Both the position numbers and the translations under genes were made by a program. 7,500 nucleotides of DNA. Source: Thermodesulfobacteriota bacterium. GTDB lineage: Bacteria; Desulfobacterota; Dissulfuribacteria; Dissulfuribacterales; UBA3076. Positions 1 through 5,970 of this stretch are shown one piece after another (the first letter of the stretch is position 1; every line of letters begins with the position of its first letter). The stretch spans positions 1-7,500 of the forward strand of contig QNAY01000056.1 of assembly GCA_003645605.1 (NCBI GenBank), in the 5' to 3' direction. Under the pieces are notes generated by a model. That model ran no database searches, was not told the origin of the DNA, and saw only the letters and a program-made list of their open reading frames with translations.

Positions 1-10
1 ATACAGGCAT

Positions 11-40
11 TAAAGATTTCTCCCTACGGTCGAAATGACA
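11..40. repeat. REP-like short palindromic intergenic fragment
   Basis: The segment has 5-bp arms, ATTTC at 16-20 and GAAAT at 32-36. Inside them, CC at 23-24 can pair with GG at 28-29 around a tiny loop. The wording (GATTTCTCC...GGTCGAAATGACA) resembles a dispersed intergenic repeat I remember from many environmental bacterial genomes, usually with a more perfect stem. Here it is degenerate, single-copy in the window and close to the window edge. A role as a REP-type element is inference. Confidence 0.35.
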
Positions 41-65
41 AAAAGAGGGGTTTTCGTTCAGGCAC

Positions 66-124
66 AAATTAGGTAATGCATCTACATCTTTGTGTTTTCC
101 CCAATTTCAAGTATCTAATTTCAC
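66..124 (+). repeat. Direct repeat copy 1, upstream of the response regulator gene
   Basis: This 59-bp segment starts AAATTAGGTAATGC and ends TAATTTCAC. It matches 1664-1714 almost base for base. The differences are one A/G substitution, small changes in the T/C run (98-102), and one extra heptamer (AAGTATC, 109-115) between CAATTTC (102-108) and TAATTTC (116-122). Similarity resumes weakly as CAAAATATAG at 128-137. The segment forms most of the 5' flank of the regulator gene, so it may carry promoter function; TTGTGT (90-95) with TATCTA (112-117) is a weak -35/-10 candidate only. Confidence 0.75.
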
Positions 125-227
125 TGCCAAAATATAGGATGAACAAAGTGTAAACTACTTTTGGCCTGCCATGAAGGATGCCTTACCATTTAATCATAAC
201 CTCAATGTCAGAACGGACAGAGTAAGT

Positions 228-1670
228 ATGCGTAACGAATCAATACTAGTTGTAGACGATGCCCCTGAAATTCGATTCAGCATGTCGGAAATCTTGAGAC
301 GTGAGGACTTTGCCGTAGACATGGCTTGTGACGGGCAAGAAGCTATAGATAAATTCGGCAAAATTTTTTTCGATGTAGTGATTACTGATCTCGCCATGCC
401 CAGAAAGAATGGAATGGAGGTCCTATGCTTTCTTAAAGAACATTCCCCAGAGACCATCTGTATAATAATTACCGGTTTTGGGACTATACAAGGGGCAGTG
501 GAGGCCATGCGTCAAGGTGCCTTTGACTATCTTACAAAGCCTGTCAAGCTGGAAGAGGTCATTGTTGTAGTAGATAAGGCCCTTGAAGTAAGAGAACTCA
601 GGAGGGAGAACCGGTCACTCAGGCAGGAACTGCGAGACATCTACGGTTTTGATCGTATAGTGGGCGCCAGCAAGGCCATGCAGGAGGTCTTTGAGCTGGT
701 AGAAAAAGTTGCCAAAGCAGACAGTACGGTCCTGATTACCGGCGAATCAGGTACAGGAAAAGAACTTATCGCCCATGCACTCCATTACAACAGTGAACGT
801 AAGGACAGGCCATTAATCCCTGTGAATTGTGCTGCCATACCCGGGGGACTCCTGGAAAGCGAACTCTTTGGCCATGAAAAAGGGGCCTTTACCCATGCAA
901 TAAACACCAGGATAGGTCGGTTTGAGCTTGCCAATAAAGGGACAATCTTTTTAGATGAAATTGGAGAGATGAGCCCGGTCCTTCAGGTCAAGCTTTTGCG
1001 TTTCCTGCAGGAACGTCAGTTTGAAAGGGTCGGCGGAGTCAAGACCATCCATGTCGATGTCAGGATTATAGCAGCTACAAATATTGATCTTGAAGAGGCT
1101 TTTCATAAAGGTAGTTTCAGGGATGATTTATACTATCGTCTGAACGTGATCCCTATACACATACCTCCATTGAAGGAACGTCCCGAGGATATTCCCTTAT
1201 TAATTCAGCATTTCCTGCTGAAATTCTGTTCTGGTAAGAGAACACGCGTAGAAGGTATAGAAAAGGATGTCATTAGATGCCTGACAGCCTACGACTGGCC
1301 CGGCAATGTGAGGGAGCTTGAAAATATAATAGAACGTATGGTGATACTTGCCGACGGCCCCATGATAACAGTTAGAGATATTCCAGGCAGTATCCTGGAG
1401 TCGGCCGGACATCTTCCGGTTGCGGATTCATCTATGGCTACCCTGCCGGAGGATGGGCTTTCTCTCAGTTCTGCCGTGGGACTCCTTGAAAAAACTTTAA
1501 TTCTCCAAGCCCTGGACCGAACGGGATGGGTCAAGAACCAAGCTGCCAAGTTACTGAAGATGAACAGGACCACCCTGATAGAAAAGATGAAGAAACAGAA
1601 TCTTATGGCACTAAATCCCAAAGGCGCAAAACAAAATAGTAGCCATTTACGGCTTGAAATTCGAAATTAG
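228..1670 (+). CDS. NtrC-family sigma-54-dependent response regulator
   Basis: This is a cytoplasmic transcription activator that, once phosphorylated, should use ATP hydrolysis to open sigma-54 RNA polymerase promoters. From the ATG at 228 (480 aa) the receiver has acid pair D10/D11, phospho-acceptor D54, T82 and K104, which matches NtrC numbering. That is the main reason to prefer this start over the ATG at 171, which adds 19 unlike residues; GAG at 220-222 is a modest ribosome site. A charged, coiled-coil-like linker follows (about 120-137). The AAA+ domain has Walker A GESGTGKE (172-179), the sigma-54 loop GAFTHA (219-224; canonical GAFTGA, so Gly replaced by His), Walker B ending LDE (242-244) and FRDDLYYRL. 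The C-terminal Fis-type helix-turn-helix (about 418-459) reads NRTTLIEKMKK, FleQ-like. A 21-residue tail ends in a repeat that supplies the stop. No partner kinase or target is visible. Confidence 0.93.
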   Translation: MRNESILVVDDAPEIRFSMSEILRREDFAVDMACDGQEAIDKFGKIFFDVVITDLAMPRKNGMEVLCFLKEHSPETICIIITGFGTIQGAVEAMRQGAFDYLTKPVKLEEVIVVVDKALEVRELRRENRSLRQELRDIYGFDRIVGASKAMQEVFELVEKVAKADSTVLITGESGTGKELIAHALHYNSERKDRPLIPVNCAAIPGGLLESELFGHEKGAFTHAINTRIGRFELANKGTIFLDEIGEMSPVLQVKLLRFLQERQFERVGGVKTIHVDVRIIAATNIDLEEAFHKGSFRDDLYYRLNVIPIHIPPLKERPEDIPLLIQHFLLKFCSGKRTRVEGIEKDVIRCLTAYDWPGNVRELENIIERMVILADGPMITVRDIPGSILESAGHLPVADSSMATLPEDGLSLSSAVGLLEKTLILQALDRTGWVKNQAAKLLKMNRTTLIEKMKKQNLMALNPKGAKQNSSHLRLEIRN

Positions 1671-1714
1671 GTAATGCGTCTACATCTTTGTGTTTTTCCA
1701 ATTTCTAATTTCAC
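1656..1714 (+). repeat. Direct repeat copy 2, with heptameric inverted arms
   Basis: Bases 1664-1714 repeat 66-124. In this copy the left arm is longer: GAAATTC GAAATTA (1656-1669) faces CAATTTC TAATTTC (1699-1712). The arms are complementary at 12 of 14 positions around a 29-base loop, so the element could fold as a hairpin. Both arms are two 7-nt units. The left arm encodes the last residues of the response regulator, and TAG at 1668-1670 is its stop codon. The middle heptamer found in copy 1 is absent here. Confidence 0.75.
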
Positions 1715-1729
1715 CGTTCCGTAAACGGT
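1713..1729. repeat. Short perfect hairpin next to repeat copy 2
   Basis: ACCGTT (1713-1718) and AACGGT (1724-1729) are perfect inverted repeats around CCGTA. There is no T-run on either side, so it is not a convincing intrinsic terminator. It interrupts the resemblance between the two direct-repeat copies, which resumes as CAAAATATAG at 1733-1742. It may be part of the intergenic repeat element or an unrelated small palindrome. Confidence 0.5.
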
Positions 1730-1787
1730 TACACAAAATATAGCCAAGCTGGTTCAGTAAGGACCCGTAAAGGACTCAATAAATATT

Positions 1788-2774
1788 ATGAAAAACAGTA
1801 TTCAGAAAATATTCATGGCCGGGCTGGGCTTGTTTATTGCCCTGGCCCTTTGTCCTGTGAGTCTCGAAGCTGCTCAGCGTGAAGTCAAGATCGCAGTACT
1901 TCCATTCGATATCAGTTCTGCAGGTCCATTTTCCTACGTTGGCCCTGCCACAGAAGAGGTCTTAAGCAGCAGGTTGGCCTCTGACAGCGTCTCCGCTATG
2001 GATTCCTTTGAGATCCAGCGTATAACCGGCAAGAGACAGGGATTTATCTCCCCTCTGGATGCAAGAGGCATGGCCGGCAAGCTCGGAGTGGACTATGTCG
2101 TCACCGGCAAGATAATTGCGGAAGGGGAAAACGTAACAATAGACATGGACTTGCTGCAGGCAGATTCCGAGTCTCCATTATTTTCTCTTGTCTTCTCTCC
2201 CGCGTCTCTTGATGAAATACCGCCCAGGATCGAAGATTTTGCAACCCAGGCAGCAAACCACATCCTGAATGGTCCAAAATCCGTAACAGCAGAACCTGAC
2301 ACCAAGGACGACCAAAAAGCCCCTCATGAACTGTCACAAGAGGAAACAGCCCAAGCTGAAGACCTAAAAACAGCAAGGATGCATCCTGACCTGCTGATCA
2401 GACAATCCGACAAGGACTCCGGCAAACCAGACCGAATTTCTATGCCTCCAGTCCAAGAATCATATACTCAGAAACTCCCGGTTATGCCGCCTGGACCCCT
2501 TCCGGTCCCTGCATCAACCCTTCCATATCCGCCACCGGAAACCGAAAAGGAACAGGTTGCCGCCACCATCCCGCAGACATCAAGCACTGAACAACTAATA
2601 TCTACTGATGAACCAATCCATTATCCTGAACAGCCCCGGCAGCAGACTTCTGAAGAGCAGACAGCATCCACATCATTACCGTCAGAGCAGTTGGTTTTGC
2701 CACAACCATCTGTTAAGGAAGAGAAAAAAGAACAGCCCATTCCAACTGATGGGCCTATATGGCAGTGGTATTGA
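1788..2774 (+). CDS. Exported TolB-N/CsgG-like protein with disordered tail, probably C-terminally truncated
   Basis: The protein is 328 aa. Residues 1-29 are a Sec signal peptide: Lys2/Lys7, a hydrophobic core of about 10-24, and a likely cut near A28/A29. Residues 33-162 form a compact alpha/beta domain with KIAVLPF, a helix ending EEVLSSRLA, then ARGMAGKLGVDYVVTGKI and a strand GENVTIDMDLL. This layout resembles the N-terminal domain of TolB and of CsgG/FlgO-type periplasmic proteins. Residues 163-328 are rich in Pro, Glu, Gln, Ser and Thr and look disordered. In deltaproteobacterial proteins I recall with this N-domain, a similar linker leads through an aromatic-containing motif into FG-GAP/VCBS propeller repeats. 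Here the protein stops at GPIWQWY with no such domain. AAGGA at 1770-1774 is a distant ribosome site. The 3' end overlaps convergent dapF by 20 bp. Function unknown; an envelope role is inferred. Confidence 0.8.
   Translation: MKNSIQKIFMAGLGLFIALALCPVSLEAAQREVKIAVLPFDISSAGPFSYVGPATEEVLSSRLASDSVSAMDSFEIQRITGKRQGFISPLDARGMAGKLGVDYVVTGKIIAEGENVTIDMDLLQADSESPLFSLVFSPASLDEIPPRIEDFATQAANHILNGPKSVTAEPDTKDDQKAPHELSQEETAQAEDLKTARMHPDLLIRQSDKDSGKPDRISMPPVQESYTQKLPVMPPGPLPVPASTLPYPPPETEKEQVAATIPQTSSTEQLISTDEPIHYPEQPRQQTSEEQTASTSLPSEQLVLPQPSVKEEKKEQPIPTDGPIWQWY
2724..2754 (-). terminator. Probable intrinsic terminator of the argH-lysA-dapF operon
   Basis: On the minus strand, GCCCAT (2754-2749) pairs perfectly with ATGGGC (2740-2735) around an 8-base loop. 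TGTTC follows, then six T (2729-2724). The stem begins at the base immediately after the dapF stop codon. The five bases between stem and T-tract make it weaker than a textbook terminator. It lies entirely within the 3' coding region of the convergent plus-strand gene; on that strand no T-run follows the stem. Confidence 0.5.
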
Positions 2775-3576
2775 TTGCCCCCGAGTAGACCAGAACGGTT
2801 TCTCCTTCAAGGAAGACGTCCCTTACTTCTTGCCCATCCAAGTGAAAGTAGACAATCAGATCCTCGCCACCTTGTGTCTTTACCTTGACAGGGCTCTCTG
2901 TCAGGTCTTTGCAGGCGGAAAGTATGGCACCGGCTACTGCCCCTGTACCGCAAGCCAGGGTCTCATTCTCCACCCCCCGCTCATAGGTCCGGATCAGGAT
3001 ATTGTGTCTGTCGGATATTTGAACAAAGTCGGCATTAGTGCCTGCGGGTTGAAAACAGGGATCAAACCTTATAAGCCGTCCCCACTCGAATATAGGGACT
3101 GATTCCAGGTCCGGTGTTAAATATACTGCATGTGGTACGCCGGTGTTCAGGCAATGAAGATAAAAAGTCCCACTATGTATTTCTACGGGCACGTCCAGCT
3201 TGAGATCCTTTGGTTGGGGGAGCTGAAGCTTTACAGTGGACCCCTTGACATCTGCGTGTATGATTCCAGCCTCTGTCTCAAAACGGAGTTTCCTCGGGGC
3301 AATGCCTGTCACACAAGCAAATTGGGCTGCGCAACGCCCGCCATTTCCGCACATCTCTGCTTTGCTGCCATCGGCATTGAAAAAACGCCATTTGAAATCC
3401 GCCCTGTGCGAATTCTCAATAAGAATGAGTCCGTCTGCTCCTACTCCAAACTTACGCCTGCATAGAAATGCGGCCAGATCAGGCCCCTGGGAGTCCCTTA
3501 TCTTGCCTTCACGGTTGTCTATCAGGATAAAATCATTTCCACTCCCGTGCATTTTTTTAAACAAAAGGGGCTTCAT
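2755..3576 (-). CDS. dapF: Diaminopimelate epimerase
   Basis: This cytoplasmic, cofactor-independent enzyme interconverts LL- and meso-diaminopimelate, the penultimate step of lysine synthesis and the source of meso-DAP for peptidoglycan. The 273-aa length is normal. Both catalytic cysteines are visible: Cys76 in MCGNGGRC and Cys209 in LACGTGA. Other family motifs are KMHGSGNDF (8-16), FGVGADG (43-49), NTGVPHAV (144-151), GTNADFV (179-185) and RTYERGVENET (196-206). The start lies 3 bases past the lysA stop, with GGTGA overlapping that stop, so translation is probably coupled to lysA. The C-terminal strand VLVYSGAI looks like a normal family end but is followed by NTTAI, a short run-on that overlaps the convergent gene. 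It is the last gene of the operon; dapA and dapB, often next to it, are absent here. Confidence 0.97.
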   Translation of the reverse strand: MKPLLFKKMHGSGNDFILIDNREGKIRDSQGPDLAAFLCRRKFGVGADGLILIENSHRADFKWRFFNADGSKAEMCGNGGRCAAQFACVTGIAPRKLRFETEAGIIHADVKGSTVKLQLPQPKDLKLDVPVEIHSGTFYLHCLNTGVPHAVYLTPDLESVPIFEWGRLIRFDPCFQPAGTNADFVQISDRHNILIRTYERGVENETLACGTGAVAGAILSACKDLTESPVKVKTQGGEDLIVYFHLDGQEVRDVFLEGETVLVYSGAINTTAI

Positions 3577-3579
3577 AAA

Positions 3580-4824
3580 TCACCAAACGGTTTCGCCCCG
3601 CAAAAGGCTTGCATAGGTCTCACGCTTTCTGATTACCTTGAATTGATCGTCCTTTACCATGACTTCTGAGACCCTTGGCCTTGAGTTATAGTTGGAAGAC
3701 ATGGTAAAACCGTAAGCCCCGGCGCTCATGACCGCGAGCAAACTACCTTGATTAAGGTCCGGCATGGGCCGTTCCCTGGCGAGAAAGTCCCCTGTCTCAC
3801 ATATAGGCCCCACTACGTCTGCAGGATGTAAATGCATGTCGGTCTTTATTACAGGCAGAATCTCGTGGAATGCCTCGTAAAGACTGGGACGGGCAAGGTC
3901 ATTCATGGCGGCATCAACGATATAAAACCGCTTTTCCTCAGTATCCTTTGTGTATAGTATCTTTGTTATCAAAATGCCGGCGTTACCGACAATGGACCTT
4001 CCGGGTTCTATAATCAGGCAGTGAGGAAGGTCCTTGACCTCAGACAGGAGTGCCCTGGCGTAAGCGTCAGGCTCAGGTGGAATTTCGTCCTGGTATCTTA
4101 TGCCAAGGCCGCCACCCACATCGATGAACTTGAGTTTTGTTCCAAAGCCCTCGAGCTTCTGCAGCAGGGACTTAATTTTCCCTATTGCGTCCACAAAGGG
4201 CTCAACCCGGATTAGCTGAGAGCCTATGTGGCAGTCTATCCCCACTACATCAAGCTCATCCCTGTCTGATGCAACCTTATAAGCCTCCAGGGCCTGGGAC
4301 ATGGGCAGGCCGAACTTGTTTTTCTTAAGGCCGGTTGAAATATATGGATGGGTATTTGCATCCACATCAGGGTTTACCCTGAAAGAGACCCTGACACGGC
4401 ATTTAAGGCGTCGCGCCTGCCTGGAGATGGCATCCAACTCGTCCATAGACTCCACATTAAACATGAGGATATCCGCCTTTGCGGCCTCGCGAATCTCCTT
4501 TTCAGTCTTGCCTACGCCGGAGTACACTATTCTGTCTGCCGGGATTCCTGCTTTGAGTGCACGGTGAAGCTCCCCTCCTGAGACAATATCAGCGCCGGCC
4601 CCTAATTTCCCCAGAAGATTTAATACAGCCAGGTTGCTGTTTGCCTTGACAGCGAAACATATCAAGTGCGGGTGCCTGGAAAAGGCCCTATCAAAGACAT
4701 TGAAGTGACGGGTCAGTGTGGCCGAGCTGTACAGATAAAAAGGAGTCTTTACCTTACAGGCTATCTCCTTTACAGGTACGTTCTCGCAGTATAGTTCTTT
4801 GTTTTTATAATTGAAGTGATTCAT
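3580..4824 (-). CDS. lysA: Diaminopimelate decarboxylase
   Basis: This PLP-dependent enzyme decarboxylates meso-diaminopimelate to L-lysine in the cytoplasm, the last step of the pathway served by the adjacent dapF. It is a full-length 414-aa fold III decarboxylase: an alanine-racemase-like barrel with PLP-binding Lys60 in FAVKANSN, HIGSQ (199-203), the glycine loop GGGLG (237-241) binding phosphate, and EPGR (273-276). The C-terminal beta domain has CETGD (342-346; the cysteine contributes to the active site across the dimer) and GAYGFTMSSNYN (369-380). The opening MNHFNYKN...LYCENVPV is typical of the family, so the ATG at 4824 is well supported. There is no Shine-Dalgarno sequence: a tandem 7-nt array occupies that position. 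A 75-nt gap separates it from the upstream lipoprotein gene. Confidence 0.97.
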   Translation of the reverse strand: MNHFNYKNKELYCENVPVKEIACKVKTPFYLYSSATLTRHFNVFDRAFSRHPHLICFAVKANSNLAVLNLLGKLGAGADIVSGGELHRALKAGIPADRIVYSGVGKTEKEIREAAKADILMFNVESMDELDAISRQARRLKCRVRVSFRVNPDVDANTHPYISTGLKKNKFGLPMSQALEAYKVASDRDELDVVGIDCHIGSQLIRVEPFVDAIGKIKSLLQKLEGFGTKLKFIDVGGGLGIRYQDEIPPEPDAYARALLSEVKDLPHCLIIEPGRSIVGNAGILITKILYTKDTEEKRFYIVDAAMNDLARPSLYEAFHEILPVIKTDMHLHPADVVGPICETGDFLARERPMPDLNQGSLLAVMSAGAYGFTMSSNYNSRPRVSEVMVKDDQFKVIRKRETYASLLRGETVW

Positions 4825-4826
4825 TG

Positions 4827-4890
4827 GATTGTTGATTGTTGATTGTTGATTGTTGATTGCACTGCCCCTTGCCCCTTTGACCCTTGACCC
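4827..4890. repeat. Composite heptanucleotide tandem array upstream of lysA
   Basis: On the plus strand the segment reads as 7-nt units. There are four perfect GATTGTT copies (4827-4854), then GATTGCA (4855-4861), CTGCCCC (4862-4868), TTGCCCC (4869-4875), one extra T, and two TTGACCC (4877-4890). On the lysA-coding strand this is GGGTCAA and GGGGCAA units followed by AATCAAC units that end two bases before the ATG. It fills nearly the whole gap between the lipoprotein gene and lysA. Such arrays can change copy number by slippage, which would alter the lysA leader length in 7-nt steps. Confidence 0.9.
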
Positions 4891-4899
4891 TATGCACGG

Positions 4900-5970
4900 T
4901 TACGGCTTTTCCTTGACAACCTCCACCTCTGCAATATCTGACAAAGGGCTTTCGTTCGGCGGGTCCGCCTTGTCCACTGCAGTTATCCAATAAGAATATA
5001 GTCCGCCGGGCAAAATAGTCCGGTCCAGAAACCCGGATACAGGTAAGGGCTTGTTGTTCAGTTTGTCTATTAGTTCATCCGGTCCTTTTCTGTATACAAT
5101 ATAGCCTGAAATATCAGATTCTGTTTCTTCCTGCCAGAAGAGTTCAACTCCATCGGCAGACCGGACGGCAACCAGGCCAACAGGTGCTGCCGGCGGGATA
5201 ATATCTGTCGGCTGCACTGTGGTTTCACGCGTACAGAGTCCCTCAATCTCAGTACCGTGATATGGTAGAACCGCCGCCACCCTGTATTGATAGCGGGCCT
5301 TTTTTTTTGCCGAGAGATCGAGATAGCCTGTGGAATCCACTAAACCAGGGAGGGGCTTCCATTTATCCGTCCCTGTTCCGGCCCGGTAGATCCTGTATAA
5401 AAATCCTTTGTCCACAGGCCTGCCATCTGTCCATTTTGAGGGTGCCTGCCAGGAGAGATAAATCCCGTCTTTGGTTAACTGAACTATGAACCCTGAAGGC
5501 GCGGATGGCAAAACGTGCCAGGCCAGAGAGACCTGATTTGACGTATCGCTGACATTCAGCCAGCCCTTTACAGTGCAAACCTTGTATATATATTGCGTGC
5601 CGGAATGCACTGTTCGGTCTTCATAGACCATCTTCCTTGCTTTTTCCGGTTTTGCATCAAAGGGGACCTCTATAAGCTGCCCAAAAGGCGGCGGGCATCC
5701 CTCACAATACTCCTCAAGCGGTATCTCTGCCTTTAACAGCCTAAAGCCCTTGATCCTGACAAGGGGGCTGCCGTCTCTGTTTCTCACAGGGACACTCCAT
5801 TTCAGCTCAATGCCATCCGGGATAATCTTATAGCTCAAGTCCTTGATAGCCTTGGGCCGGAGGGTACCGGGAGGGACGGGAGGTGCCTTGCGCCCACAGG
5901 ACGCCAGTAAGATGCAAAAGGCAAAAATAATTAACCTTTTCCAAGAAATTATCCGGGCGATATTATCCAT
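4900..5970 (-). CDS. FN3-domain lipoprotein with LptM-like N-terminus
   Basis: The protein is 356 aa. A basic/hydrophobic signal peptide (1-24) ends in lipobox LLASC with Cys25 as the lipidation site. The next residue is Gly, not Asp, so outer-membrane sorting is expected. The first mature residues, CGRKAPPVPPG, resemble the CGxKGPLxxP motif of LptM (YifL), the small lipoprotein that assists LptD/LptE maturation and is commonly encoded beside dapF or lysA. Here it is followed by three fibronectin type III-like domains (about 41-150, 155-252, 259-350), each with an inner Trp strand (ELKW, YLSW, ELFW) and a late Tyr strand (YIYKV, YQYRV, YSYWI). Domain 1 contains CEGC (89-92). The start overlaps the argH stop by 8 bases; GGAG at 5987-5984 is distant, so coupling is likely. 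Nine A in a row encode KKK (222-224). The lipoprotein and FN3 calls are firm; LptM kinship is inference. Confidence 0.85.
   Translation of the reverse strand: MDNIARIISWKRLIIFAFCILLASCGRKAPPVPPGTLRPKAIKDLSYKIIPDGIELKWSVPVRNRDGSPLVRIKGFRLLKAEIPLEEYCEGCPPPFGQLIEVPFDAKPEKARKMVYEDRTVHSGTQYIYKVCTVKGWLNVSDTSNQVSLAWHVLPSAPSGFIVQLTKDGIYLSWQAPSKWTDGRPVDKGFLYRIYRAGTGTDKWKPLPGLVDSTGYLDLSAKKKARYQYRVAAVLPYHGTEIEGLCTRETTVQPTDIIPPAAPVGLVAVRSADGVELFWQEETESDISGYIVYRKGPDELIDKLNNKPLPVSGFLDRTILPGGLYSYWITAVDKADPPNESPLSDIAEVEVVKEKP

Noticed and set aside
1..72. Open frame from the window edge to TAG at 70-72, possibly the end of an upstream gene
   Set aside because: It runs through the REP-like fragment and gives a low-complexity peptide with no recognisable motif.
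150..190. Possible -24/-12 sigma-54 promoter around TTGGCCTGCC upstream of the regulator
   Set aside because: No GC doublet sits ten bases after a GG, and the segment runs into the upstream candidate start codon.
171..227. Extra 19 N-terminal residues of the response regulator
   Set aside because: Starting at 228 puts the phospho-acceptor at D54, with T82 and K104 as in NtrC, and has a better ribosome site; the upstream ATG has none.
1713..1729. Hairpin as transcription terminator of the regulator gene
   Set aside because: No T-run follows on either strand and the 6-bp stem is short.
1741..1787. Possible sigma-54 promoter in front of the exported protein
   Set aside because: GG doublets are present but none has GC at the required spacing.
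1848..1862. Lipobox-like LALC in the exported protein's signal peptide
   Set aside because: Leu at the position before Cys does not fit the lipobox, and Pro follows; a normal signal peptidase I cut near A28/A29 is more likely.
2608..3616. Plus-strand open frames opposite dapF (2608-3102, 3130-3465, 3236-3616)
   Set aside because: They mirror a strongly conserved enzyme on the other strand and contain no family motifs or signals of their own.
4827..4890. Possible CRISPR-like array
   Set aside because: Units are 7 nt, contiguous, with no spacers; this is a short tandem repeat.
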